From contig CAWIIF010000004.1 of the NCBI GenBank assembly GCA_963836015.1, forward strand, positions 1,302,001-1,366,000: a stretch of 64,000 nucleotides of DNA. The letters run 5' to 3'. Position numbers and translations under genes: made by a program. Shown piece by piece: positions 26,945-34,961 of the stretch. Source of the stretch: CAWCDJ01 sp963836015 (GTDB taxonomy: Bacteria; Acidobacteriota; Terriglobia; Bryobacterales; Bryobacteraceae). The notes beneath the pieces were generated by a model, which did no database searches, had not been told where the DNA came from, and saw nothing but the letters and a program-made list of their open reading frames with translations. The first letter of the stretch is position 1. Each line of letters starts with the position of its first letter.

Positions 26945-28225
26945 ATGTTCCGGGCTGCTGTTTGTCTTCTCGTTTTGCTTTGGACACCGCGCATTCTGCC
27001 GGCGTACTCCGTGCTGACGCACGAAGCGATTATCGACAGCGCGTGGGATGCGAGCATTACGCCGCTGCTTCTGGCTCGCTTCCCCGGCTCAACACCCGAG
27101 CAATTGCGCGACGCCCATGCTTACGCCTATGCGGGCTGCATCCTGCAGGACATGGGCTACTACCCCTTCGGCAGCAAATTTTTCAGCGACCTGCTGCACT
27201 ACGTCCGGAGCGGCGATTTTGTCGTGAATCTGATCGGCGAGGCCCGGAACCTCGACGAGTACGCATTCGCGCTGGGCGCGTTGGCTCACTACGCGGCCGA
27301 TACGCAGGGGCACGCCATCGCGGTGAACCGCTCCGTGCCCATCGAATATCCGAAGCTCGCGCGCAAATACGGGAAGGTCGTGACTTACGAGGATGACCCG
27401 GTGGCGCACCTCAAGGTCGAGTTCGGGTTCGATGTGCTGCAGGTGGCCCACGGAAGTTACGCGCCCCAGTCATACCACGATTTCATCGGCTTCGAGGTCG
27501 CAAAGGACGCGCTGGAGCGTGCCTTCTATCAAACTTACTCGCTCCACCTCACGGACGTTTTCGGCGATTTGGACCTGGCTCTGGGAACCTACCGCCACAC
27601 CGTCAGTTCGCTCATTCCGAGTATGACGAAGGTCGCCTGGAACCTGCAGAAGAAGGACCTGGTGAAGTCCACGCCAGGCCTCACGCGCCGCAGGTTCGTC
27701 TACAACCTCTCGAAAGCCAGCTATCGCAAGGAATGGAGCGGGCGGTATGAGAAGCCGGGGGTAGGAGCACGCATCATCGCCTTCTTTCTCAGAATTCTGC
27801 CCAAGATCGGACCTCTCAAAACGCTGGCGTTCAAACCGCCGACACCGGAAACCGACCGGTTGTTCATGGCGAGTTTCGACCGAACGATGGCCGAGTACCG
27901 GAACCTGCTGCGGCAGTCGGGGAGTGCCCGGTTTCAGCTCGTCAATCGGAACTTCGACACCGGCGCGCCCACCCGCCCCACCGAATATCACCTGGCGGAC
28001 GATACCTATTCGAAGCTTGCCGTGAAGCTGGCGGGCCGCGACGCGGCGTCGATCGATCCCAGGATGCGGCAGGACATTCTGGAGTACTTCAGCAACCTGA
28101 GCCTGCCGTTCGCAGGGAAGAAGGACAAGGATGACTGGAAGGAGACGGTCTCGGCCGTCGAAGCCCTGAAAAGCAATACGGCTCCGGCAAATCACGAATC
28201 AGTGCGGCCCGGCGTGCCATACTGA
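26945..28225 (+). CDS. Secreted zinc-dependent phospholipase C-like protein
   Basis: A 426-residue exported protein. A signal peptide (about 20 residues, ending LPAYS) is directly followed by SVLTHEAIIDSAWD. This placing of His just after the cleavage site is typical of zinc phospholipase C and S1/P1-nuclease-fold proteins. Other probable zinc ligands are DLLHYVRSGDF, ALGALAHYAADTQGHAIAV and the Asp/His in EDDPVAHLKVEF. The C-terminal half is helical and of unknown role. Substrate could be a phospholipid or another phosphodiester. A TAGCCT box and GGAG lie just before the ATG. It precedes lysA by 14 bases, but the two are unlikely to share a function. Confidence 0.78.
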   Translation: MFRAAVCLLVLLWTPRILPAYSVLTHEAIIDSAWDASITPLLLARFPGSTPEQLRDAHAYAYAGCILQDMGYYPFGSKFFSDLLHYVRSGDFVVNLIGEARNLDEYAFALGALAHYAADTQGHAIAVNRSVPIEYPKLARKYGKVVTYEDDPVAHLKVEFGFDVLQVAHGSYAPQSYHDFIGFEVAKDALERAFYQTYSLHLTDVFGDLDLALGTYRHTVSSLIPSMTKVAWNLQKKDLVKSTPGLTRRRFVYNLSKASYRKEWSGRYEKPGVGARIIAFFLRILPKIGPLKTLAFKPPTPETDRLFMASFDRTMAEYRNLLRQSGSARFQLVNRNFDTGAPTRPTEYHLADDTYSKLAVKLAGRDAASIDPRMRQDILEYFSNLSLPFAGKKDKDDWKETVSAVEALKSNTAPANHESVRPGVPY

Positions 28226-28239
28226 AATTTCTCTTACCA

Positions 28240-29478
28240 ATGTTTGCCTATTCCCAGCAGGACCTTTACTGCGAGCAGGTTCCCCTCGCCGACCTGGCCG
28301 CGCGCGTGGGCACGCCTGCCTACGTCTATTCGAGCCAGACGATTCTCGAGAACTTCCACGCCTATGATGAGGCTTTCGGCGACGTGCCGCACTCCGTCTG
28401 CTACGCGGTCAAGGCCAACTCGTCGCTCGCCGTGCTGGCGTTGCTGGCGCGCGCCGGGTCGGGCTTCGACATCGTTTCCGGAGGCGAGCTGTACCGGGTG
28501 ATCCAGGCGGGCGGCGACCCCTCCAAGGTCGTGTTTTCCGGGGTTGGGAAGACCGCCGGGGAGGTGGAGTACGCCCTGTCCTGCGGCATACACAGCTTCA
28601 ACTGCGAGTCCGAGGCCGAGCTGGCGCTGATCGACTCGATGGCCGCGCGGCGCGGAGTGAAGGCGGATTTCTCGATTCGCGTGAATCCCGACGTAGACGC
28701 CTCTACCCATCCGTACATTTCCACAGGGCTCAGCGAGCACAAGTTCGGGATCGCGATTGCCGAAGCAGCCGGGGTCTATGAGCGCGCCCGGCAGTTCCGC
28801 AACCTGTCGGCGGAGGGCGTGAGCTGCCACATCGGCTCCCAGATTTTGGACCCGAGCCCTATTCTCGAAGCCGTCGACAAGGTGCTGGCGCTGGCAGCCC
28901 ATCTGCGCGCCCAGGGTCTGCCGATCCGCCACATCGACCTGGGCGGAGGCCTGGGCGTGGCGTACCATGCCGGGCAGGAGGCGCCCGCGATCCGCCAGTT
29001 CATCCACGATCTGCGGGAGCGCCTGAGACAGAGCGGCCTGTGCGTGATGGTGGAGCCGGGACGTTCGATCGTCGGTCCCGCGGGCGTGCTGCTAACGCGC
29101 GTGCTTTACCGCAAGAAGAACGGCGCCAAGGAATTCATCGTGGTGGACGCGGCCATGAACGACCTGATCCGCCCCGCCCTCTATCGCGCTCACCACGAAA
29201 TCATCCCGCTGCGCCGCAATCCGCTGCCCCCGGTGACCGCGGACGTGGTCGGGCCGGTCTGCGAAACGGGCGATTTCCTGGCGCGCGACCGGGAGATGGC
29301 TAACGTGATGCCGGGCGATTTCCTGGCGGTATGCACCGCCGGCGCCTATGGGTTTGTGCAGTCGTCGAATTACAACTCGCGGCTGCGGCCGCCGGAAGTG
29401 CTAGTGGAGGGCGGCGGGTACCGCGTCATCCGCAAGCGCGAAAATTACGACGATCTGGTGCGCGGGGAAGTAGTGTAG
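28240..29478 (+). CDS. lysA: Diaminopimelate decarboxylase
   Basis: A 412-residue PLP enzyme that makes L-lysine from meso-diaminopimelate, the last step of the DAP pathway. The PLP-binding Lys is in CYAVKANSS (about residue 57). Other motifs are GFDIVSGGELYR, SCHIGSQI, the Gly-rich GGGLGVAYH, MVEPGRSIV and, near the end, VCETGDFLARDR with the catalytic Cys. Length and motif order match the fold III decarboxylase, with no missing parts. The start ATG at 28240 gives MFAYSQQDLYCEQVPL, a usual opening. It is convergent with hypA; the stops are only 2 bases apart. Confidence 0.95.
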   Translation: MFAYSQQDLYCEQVPLADLAARVGTPAYVYSSQTILENFHAYDEAFGDVPHSVCYAVKANSSLAVLALLARAGSGFDIVSGGELYRVIQAGGDPSKVVFSGVGKTAGEVEYALSCGIHSFNCESEAELALIDSMAARRGVKADFSIRVNPDVDASTHPYISTGLSEHKFGIAIAEAAGVYERARQFRNLSAEGVSCHIGSQILDPSPILEAVDKVLALAAHLRAQGLPIRHIDLGGGLGVAYHAGQEAPAIRQFIHDLRERLRQSGLCVMVEPGRSIVGPAGVLLTRVLYRKKNGAKEFIVVDAAMNDLIRPALYRAHHEIIPLRRNPLPPVTADVVGPVCETGDFLARDREMANVMPGDFLAVCTAGAYGFVQSSNYNSRLRPPEVLVEGGGYRVIRKRENYDDLVRGEVV

Positions 29479-29480
29479 GG

Positions 29481-29831
29481 TCAGTCGTCCGCGATTTCCA
29501 TCGCGGTCACTTCCAGCTCGGCGCCGCGGAGCACTTCGGTGGCAAAGCTCCCGCAGCCGGGGCAGCAGCGGTCCATCAGCCCCTGTATGCGATGTTCCTT
29601 CCCGCATGCGGAACAGCGGAGCTCGACCGGGACCTCCTCGATCTCCAGACGGGAGCCTTCGACCGCAGTCTCCATACACGCCATATCCCAGGCGAACAGC
29701 AGGGAGTCTTTGACTACGCCCGAGAGCGGGCCCAGACGCAGGTGGACGCTCTCGACCCGGACGTCCCCATGGCGCTGCGCTTCTTCACACGCGATCTCGA
29801 CGATCCCCATCGCGATCGAAAGCTCATGCAT
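29481..29831 (-). CDS. hypA: Hydrogenase nickel incorporation protein HypA
   Basis: A 116-residue nickel-delivery factor for [NiFe] hydrogenase. The nickel-binding N-terminus MHELSIAMGIVEIA keeps the essential His 2 and Glu 3. The zinc domain has two Cys pairs, RCSACGKEH and CCPGCGS. It is the last gene of the hhy cluster, starting directly after the 38-residue membrane protein gene. Its usual GTPase partner HypB is not in this window. It could serve both hydrogenases found here. Confidence 0.95.
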   Translation of the reverse strand: MHELSIAMGIVEIACEEAQRHGDVRVESVHLRLGPLSGVVKDSLLFAWDMACMETAVEGSRLEIEEVPVELRCSACGKEHRIQGLMDRCCPGCGSFATEVLRGAELEVTAMEIADD

Positions 29832-29948
29832 CTACATCATTGTCATACGAACGTAACGCCTGATGTCGGGGAAGTTGGCGATCACTCCCAGGGTTACCAG
29901 TCCAACCACTACGCCGCCCAGAATCTTAGTGAATCTTCCCAGGTTCAT
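29832..29948 (-). CDS. 38-residue single-pass membrane protein of the hhy cluster
   Basis: A tiny protein beginning MNLGRFTKILGG, with a hydrophobic helix VVVGLVTLGVIANF and a basic tail containing PDIRRYVRM. The strong AAGGAGG, five bases before the ATG at 29948, supports translation. The gene overlaps the end of the protease gene by 23 bases and abuts hypA. I recall small proteins of this shape (DUF6893, with a PDIxRYxRM tail) near high-affinity hydrogenase genes in actinobacteria; that link is from memory and not checked. It could help anchor the hydrogenase to the membrane. No function is known. Confidence 0.7.
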   Translation of the reverse strand: MNLGRFTKILGGVVVGLVTLGVIANFPDIRRYVRMTMM

Positions 29949-30411
29949 ACGCCTCCTTATTCGTCCGAATTCGATCGAGCAGATTTTCCACCATCGCGGC
30001 TGCCTCATCCATTGCACCTCGGACGGGCGCGCTCAGACCCATCCCTTCCAGGATGCCCGGTTCGCAGCCGAGCACATAAACCCGCCCCGATTCCCCGCCC
30101 ATCTGCCGGGCCGCCGCGAGGACGCGCATCGGGTCCATGCCGTGAGTTTCCACCATGGCGGCATCCATATCGGTGAGATCGGGTTCGATGACGTAGAGCG
30201 TCCCGGGCGGGCCGCCGCGAGGTGCGGCGTCGATCAGGATGACGGCCTCGTAGCTCTCCAGCAGGGCGTACATCAGGTCCAACCCGCGAATGCCGAAGTC
30301 CACAATCCGCACGTCCTCCGGCCACACTTTGGACTGCATGCGGCGCGCCAGTTCGGAGCCGAACGCATCGTCGCCCTGAAAAATATTGCCGATGCCCGCA
30401 ACCAGGATCAT
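29926..30411 (-). CDS. [NiFe] hydrogenase maturation endopeptidase (HyaD/HybD family)
   Basis: A 161-residue protease that clips the C-terminal extension from a hydrogenase large subunit after nickel insertion. Family motifs are present: GIGNIFQGDDAFGSEL (metal Asp in place of the common Glu), VDFGIRGLDLMYAL with the second Asp, and VETHGMDP with the metal His. It sits in the hhy cluster and presumably processes HhyL. Whether it also processes HoxH is open, as no HoxW is nearby. The ATG at 30411 overlaps the preceding gene's stop by four bases (ATGA), and its end overlaps the 38-residue protein gene. Confidence 0.92.
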   Translation of the reverse strand: MILVAGIGNIFQGDDAFGSELARRMQSKVWPEDVRIVDFGIRGLDLMYALLESYEAVILIDAAPRGGPPGTLYVIEPDLTDMDAAMVETHGMDPMRVLAAARQMGGESGRVYVLGCEPGILEGMGLSAPVRGAMDEAAAMVENLLDRIRTNKEAYEPGKIH

Positions 30412-31463
30412 TCGAGCGGCTCCACTTCCTCGGGGCCGAAGAAAAAACGATGACCGGGCTGGCGCATCATGCCCAGATCGCGGCCGGGATCGTCCTCCAG
30501 CACGACGGCGAGGTGAGTCTGGCCTTCCAGGTCCTGCTCGACCGATTCGATGATCGCGTGTTTCCCGCTGAGCGCGATATCCAGAATGTCGGCGGACCGG
30601 CGCGGATGCAGCCGGACCCGTGCACCCGGCTGGAACTCGCCGGTCCGACGCATTCCGCGCAGCGCCCCGTGCAATTTTGCCAGGTGCGCCTCCGAGAGCG
30701 CCTCCGAACGCTCCAGGATCTCTCGCGCCCGCGGGTCGCCGGTGCGGATCGCGGCCTTCTCTTCGTCGCTGAGCGTGAGGATGCGCAGCGTCAGAATCTC
30801 GTCGATCTCGGTGCCGTCGAAAAGGTCGCCGCGGCTCTCGGGCGCGATCTGCGGGTAATCGTAAAGTATGATGGGCGCGGAGAGCATCGTGTCCCGTTCG
30901 CCTTCCACGCCCGCCAGCACCGGCCAAGTCCCGATGTTGCGGCAGGACCGTGCTGCTTCACGGTACGGATCCGGCGGATCCATGAGGGAGACGAACTCTC
31001 CGCCCCATATGGTCAGAATGGTGTGGACCGAGATCAGCGATCGCGCGAGCGCGTCGTCCCGGGTCCCCCCTTCGAACGAAGTCCGGTTGCGAATCTGAAC
31101 CCGGAACCGGCACAGACTCTCCGCGGCGAGCCCGGCCGTCATTTCGATTTCGCCCCGGACTTCGGAGAATGCGAATTCCTTCAGCGCGCGGCCGCTCCCC
31201 ACGGGGAAGTCCACATCGATTCGCCGCTCTATCGCCTGCTCGCCTTCCAGTTGCAGGAACCGGACGCTGGCCGTGAGCACGGCAGCGGGGCCCGCCTCGG
31301 CCAGACAGTCGGTCTGCATCAGGGCAGTGTCGTAGGCCGGCGGGTACAACACTCCGAAATTCCAGCGGTGCTGGTTCTTGACCGCGGTGGCCGTGTATGG
31401 ATAGAGCATGTAGCCCTCATACATCACGCTCCGGGCGACTTGTTCCACGAGGTCCAGCTTCAT
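30408..31463 (-). CDS. Conserved hhy-cluster protein of unknown function (351 residues)
   Basis: A 351-residue soluble protein with no motif I can tie to a reaction. The N-terminal two-thirds is rich in alternating strands and helices, with segments VKNQHRWNFGVLYPPAYD, FRVQIRNRTSF and LTIWGGEFVSLMDPPDPYR. The last 80 residues look like a small SH3-like beta barrel (GARVRLHPRRSADILDIAL through LAVVLEDDPGRDL), reminiscent of KOW or nitrile-hydratase-beta folds. It overlaps its neighbours on both sides by four bases (ATGA), so it is translationally coupled within the hhy operon. Linkage makes a maturation or assembly role likely, but this is inference. Confidence 0.8.
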   Translation of the reverse strand: MKLDLVEQVARSVMYEGYMLYPYTATAVKNQHRWNFGVLYPPAYDTALMQTDCLAEAGPAAVLTASVRFLQLEGEQAIERRIDVDFPVGSGRALKEFAFSEVRGEIEMTAGLAAESLCRFRVQIRNRTSFEGGTRDDALARSLISVHTILTIWGGEFVSLMDPPDPYREAARSCRNIGTWPVLAGVEGERDTMLSAPIILYDYPQIAPESRGDLFDGTEIDEILTLRILTLSDEEKAAIRTGDPRAREILERSEALSEAHLAKLHGALRGMRRTGEFQPGARVRLHPRRSADILDIALSGKHAIIESVEQDLEGQTHLAVVLEDDPGRDLGMMRQPGHRFFFGPEEVEPLE

Positions 31464-32086
31464 GGCAGGATGCTCTCCAGCGTCTGTTCCCAGGTCGGGA
31501 GACCGCGCTCGGTCTTGTACCGGTGCAGGCGGTCGAATACGTCGCGGCGCAGGCAGAGCCACGCCGTGTTCGGGTAATAGCGATCGATCATTTCCTTCCA
31601 TACGCGCACAGGCACTTCGGAGGAGACCTCCTTGCTCCAGGGGATCTGGGCCACCTGAAGCGCTCCGTCGCCGGCGTCGAAGAACACCGTTCCGCTGAAC
31701 AGCAGGGTCACCGGCACGCTGCCTTCCTCCAGGCCGTGGAAATATTTGGCGCTGGCTACGGTCAGGTCGAAGGTGCAGGCCACCGGCAAGTCGATATCGA
31801 TGGAATGCTCGAAGGCCGGAACGGCCGCGTGGCTGTGCGTCCAGAGCATGCCGCGCAAGGTGCGGTTCCAATCGGCAGGCTCGCCGAAGAGGTCGTGGAG
31901 GTTCTGCTGCTCGTGGCCGTTGTACCGGCGCCGCGCGGCCTCGATGCGGATCTGGCATTGCAGCATGATGCTCTCGACGGTTTCTTCCGCGGGGAGATTT
32001 TCCAGGCGCAGCTTGAAATTCAGGGCGGGCACCGCCGAGCAGGGGGCCGCCTCGATGCCTTCCACGTGGAATCGGAGATCAGGCAG
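31460..32086 (-). CDS. Conserved hhy-cluster protein (DUF6084-like), probable CTG start
   Basis: A 208-residue soluble protein of unknown function, resembling (from memory) the DUF6084 family of hydrogenase clusters, whose N-terminus reads like MPDLxFxVEGxEA. To include the matching residues LPDLRFHVEGIEA, translation must begin at the CTG at 32086. This is supported by a perfect AAGGAGG (32099-32093) exactly six bases upstream. The GTG at 32065 would drop seven conserved residues and has no such site. Later segments include FDLTVASAKYFHGLEEGSVPV and VWKEMIDRYYPNTAWLCL. It overlaps the previous gene by eight bases and the next by four. A role in enzyme assembly is inferred from context. Confidence 0.78.
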   Translation of the reverse strand: MPDLRFHVEGIEAAPCSAVPALNFKLRLENLPAEETVESIMLQCQIRIEAARRRYNGHEQQNLHDLFGEPADWNRTLRGMLWTHSHAAVPAFEHSIDIDLPVACTFDLTVASAKYFHGLEEGSVPVTLLFSGTVFFDAGDGALQVAQIPWSKEVSSEVPVRVWKEMIDRYYPNTAWLCLRRDVFDRLHRYKTERGLPTWEQTLESILP

Positions 32087-32681
32087 CGCTCGCCTCCTTC
32101 AGCTCGCGAAAGAAGCGGCCGATTTCGCGCCACGCCTCTTCACCGCCCGAGAGCCCGTGCCAGTGCGTGCGGATCAGCCCCGTCAGCTCATAGCAGCGGT
32201 CGATGGGAGCCAGGTAGTGCTCGCGCGCGCCGGCTACGCGATTCACCAGCAGCGCTTCGACATCCGGCTGCATGCGGCCGATTATCGCGTTGCGTTCGGC
32301 GATGCCGCTCCAGGCGTCGAGCGAGAGCAGGGATTCCGTCAGCCCCGCGGGGCCCGGATAGAGCGCAATCACGCGGGATTGCGGCGTGTGGTATGCAAAA
32401 AACGCGAGGCCGATCGGGATCAGCAGGCTATCCCATTCCGCATCGGTCATCTCGAAATCGGGCAGGAAGCGAACGTCGCGGCCGATCCGGCGGTATTGCG
32501 CGGCGCCGCGCCTCTCGAACAGGATCGCGCACGGGTCGCACGCGCATAACACGCGGCGGCTCACGGTTTCCAGCAGGTGCGGATGGCCGGTTGCGAGCGC
32601 CGCGCCGCACAGGTCGCAACGCTCCGCGCGGCGCCCCGGCAGGAAGCGGCGAAGGGTGTGGAAGGGTGGCGGCGCCGTCAT
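32079..32681 (-). CDS. Conserved hhy-cluster zinc-finger-like protein (DUF5947-like)
   Basis: A 200-residue soluble protein with an N-terminal metal-binding region: Cys pair in ERCDLCGAALATGHPH, followed by CACDPCAILFERRG. These resemble the DUF5947 family (recalled, not searched), which occurs beside high-affinity [NiFe] hydrogenases. The rest (FLPDFEMTDAEWDSLLIPIGLAFFAYH, RVIALYPGPAGLTES) has no catalytic signature that I recognise. The start ATG is 32681, four bases after the NifU-like gene ends. With the flanking genes it forms a tight, partly overlapping operon, which suggests that the products act together in assembling or wiring the hydrogenase. Confidence 0.78.
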   Translation of the reverse strand: MTAPPPFHTLRRFLPGRRAERCDLCGAALATGHPHLLETVSRRVLCACDPCAILFERRGAAQYRRIGRDVRFLPDFEMTDAEWDSLLIPIGLAFFAYHTPQSRVIALYPGPAGLTESLLSLDAWSGIAERNAIIGRMQPDVEALLVNRVAGAREHYLAPIDRCYELTGLIRTHWHGLSGGEEAWREIGRFFRELKEASAA

Positions 32682-32685
32682 CGCA

Positions 32686-33141
32686 TCAACCCTGCAGCAG
32701 CGCTTCCAGAGGCACAAACGAGGGCTCGGCGGGCGCCAGTCCTTCGATTTCGATTCCCTCCGTTTCGGGAGCCGCGGCGTATACGGCCTGCTCCACGGCC
32801 TCGCGCGTTACGCCCGCGTTCAAGGCCCTGAGCCGCAGCCTGCCCTCGTCCACTTCGACCAACTGCACATTCGGAAGGCCATCCACAGCCCGGCGGACGC
32901 GTGTTTCGAAGTCCTCGGGGTGGAGTCCATAGAGCAGCAGCATGCTCGAAACCAGGCTGTCGCGCGCAAACTCGCGGACCAGCGGACTTCCTTCGCCGGC
33001 CAGCTCGAGCATGCGCCCGACAGCGGCGCCGTGGAATTCCAGGATGGCCTCCACGAGCTCCCGGACACGGTGGCGCATTTCCGGATCGCCGGCCGATTCG
33101 ATCTGCCGGATCAGTTCTTCGATCTGCCGGATTCCCTCCAT
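32686..33141 (-). CDS. NifU-like protein of the hhy cluster lacking the CxxC motif
   Basis: A 151-residue protein with a helical N-terminus (IRQIEELIRQIESAGDPEMR) and a C-terminal half patterned like the NifU C-terminal Fe-S scaffold. In relatives this half carries a Gly-Asp-Val segment and a CxxC pair. Here the corresponding region reads VQLVEVDEGRLRLRALNAGVTREAVEQAV, with no Cys at all. It therefore cannot hold the usual cluster, and may keep only a structural or docking role. The ATG is at 33141, five bases after hhyL ends; the gene sits directly behind the large subunit, the position where NifU-like proteins occur in such clusters. Start choice follows the MEGIRQIEE opening. Confidence 0.72.
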   Translation of the reverse strand: MEGIRQIEELIRQIESAGDPEMRHRVRELVEAILEFHGAAVGRMLELAGEGSPLVREFARDSLVSSMLLLYGLHPEDFETRVRRAVDGLPNVQLVEVDEGRLRLRALNAGVTREAVEQAVYAAAPETEGIEIEGLAPAEPSFVPLEALLQG

Positions 33142-33146
33142 GCGGC

Positions 33147-34943
33147 TCAGCCTTGCACCCCGAACATTGGCGAGTGGCGCGTTTCGAGCACCTTGCCTTT
33201 GCCCAGATACATGTGGACGCCGCACGGCAGGCACGGGTCGAAGCTCCTCACCGCGCGCATGATGTCGATCCCCCGGAAGTTGTCGGGCCCGTTCTCTTCG
33301 AAGATCGGCGTGTTCTGCACCGCGTCCTCATAGGGTCCGGCGGTGCCGTAGGAATCGCGCGGGCTGGCGTTCCACGGCGTCGGCGGATAGGGATGGTAGT
33401 TGGCGATTTTGCCGTCGCGGATCACCACGTGGTGCGAGAGGACGCCGCGCACGGCCTCATGGAATCCGCAGGCAATCGCCTCCTGCGGCACCTTGAAGTC
33501 GGTCCACGTTTTGGTCCGGCCGGCGTGCACTTCCGCCAGTCCCTTCTCGACAAAGTAGAGCGCCGCGGCGGCCGCGTAGGCCTGGAAGTACGTGCGGGCG
33601 CGGTCGCGCTCGATGGCGTTGCTCCACTTCGGGATCTTCCATTCGAATTCCGTTTCGCCCAGCGTGGCGCTCTTCGGCAGGTAGATTTTTACGCTGTTCC
33701 CGGTCGCCTTGATGTAGCCGATGTCGACCTTACCGGAAAGCGCGGTGGACCACAGACGCGCCAGCGGCCCGCCGCCGGTGTCGAGCGCGAGGTAGTCGCC
33801 GGTCTCCCGATGGTGCCAGCGCGGCGACATCACCCACGTGTATTTGTCGCCGAAGTTGCGCTTCTGCGGCCTCGGGGTGGTGGTCTGATTCCACGGATGC
33901 CGCTGGTCCACGGGGTTCCCCAGCGGGTCCTGCCGCACGAAAGTCTCCTGGGACTGCCAGTCATCGTAGAAAGAGCTGCCCAGGAGAATGCGGATCCCGA
34001 GATTGATGTCCACTAATTTGCTGGTGACCAGCTTTCCGTCGACTACGACGCCCGGCGTGACGTACATAGCCTCGCCCCACCGGTTCATGTTCCGGTAGGT
34101 GTAATCGCAGTGTTCGGGATCGTTCCACGACCCCCAGCAGCCCAGCAGAACGCGCCGCTGGCCCACCTTTTCGTATCCCGGCAGCGCCTGGTAGAAGAAG
34201 TCGAACAGGTCGTCATGAAGCGGCACCACCTTCTTCATGAACTCGACATACTTCATCAGGCGGACCAGGAACTCGGAGAACAATTGCACGCTGGGCACGG
34301 TTCCCACGCCGCCCGGATAAAGCGTGGAAGGATGCACGTGCCGGCCTTCCATCAGGCAGAACATCTCACGCGTGAGACGGCTCATGTGCAGCGCTTCCCG
34401 GTAGAATTCGCCGGTAAACGGGTTGAGCGAGCGCATGATGTCGGCTATCTTCCGGTAGCCGTGCTGCGCGGCGTGCGGCGCGTCCGTGTTCTTGGCCTTT
34501 TCGAGCACGCCTGGGTTGGTCTCTTTGACCATCTGCTCGCAAAAATCGACGCCTACCAGGTTGTCCTGGAAGATGTTGTGGTCGAACATGTACTCGGCTG
34601 CTTCGCCGCAATTGACGATCCATTCGGCGAGTTCCGGCGGGCGCACGCCGAACGCCATATTTTGGGCATAGCAGGCGCACGTGGCGTGATTATCCCCGCA
34701 GATCCCGCAGATGCGGCTGGTGATGAAGTGGGCATCGCGAGGATCTTTGTTCTTCATGAAAATGCTGTAGCCGCGGAAAATGGACGACGTGCTGTAGCAC
34801 TCGGCCACTTCGCGGTTGGCGAAATCGATCTTGGTGTAAATTCCGAGACTGCCCACGATGCGCGTGATCGGGTCCCAGTTCATCTCCACGAGCTGCCGGC
34901 CGCCGGCGCCCTTGTGGCCCGTCGTCTGAGTAATCGTCGCCAT
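33147..34943 (-). CDS. hhyL: High-affinity-type (group 1h) [NiFe] hydrogenase large subunit
   Basis: A 598-residue catalytic subunit. The N-terminal active-site motif is TSRICGICGDNHATC (Cys 79 and Cys 82) and the C-terminal one is FDPCLPCGVHMY (Cys 571 and 574, His 577). It is followed by a 21-residue tail ending FGVQG that should be cleaved at maturation. The DNHATC ending of the first motif and the DPCLPCGVHMY second motif match the group 1h (formerly group 5) hydrogenases, which oxidise atmospheric H2 in actinobacteria and acidobacteria. It follows hhyS by 18 bases. The neighbouring unknown genes are those typical of such clusters. All nickel ligands are intact. Confidence 0.93.
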   Translation of the reverse strand: MATITQTTGHKGAGGRQLVEMNWDPITRIVGSLGIYTKIDFANREVAECYSTSSIFRGYSIFMKNKDPRDAHFITSRICGICGDNHATCACYAQNMAFGVRPPELAEWIVNCGEAAEYMFDHNIFQDNLVGVDFCEQMVKETNPGVLEKAKNTDAPHAAQHGYRKIADIMRSLNPFTGEFYREALHMSRLTREMFCLMEGRHVHPSTLYPGGVGTVPSVQLFSEFLVRLMKYVEFMKKVVPLHDDLFDFFYQALPGYEKVGQRRVLLGCWGSWNDPEHCDYTYRNMNRWGEAMYVTPGVVVDGKLVTSKLVDINLGIRILLGSSFYDDWQSQETFVRQDPLGNPVDQRHPWNQTTTPRPQKRNFGDKYTWVMSPRWHHRETGDYLALDTGGGPLARLWSTALSGKVDIGYIKATGNSVKIYLPKSATLGETEFEWKIPKWSNAIERDRARTYFQAYAAAAALYFVEKGLAEVHAGRTKTWTDFKVPQEAIACGFHEAVRGVLSHHVVIRDGKIANYHPYPPTPWNASPRDSYGTAGPYEDAVQNTPIFEENGPDNFRGIDIMRAVRSFDPCLPCGVHMYLGKGKVLETRHSPMFGVQG

Positions 34944-34961
34944 TTCGGATCTCCTGTGCGT

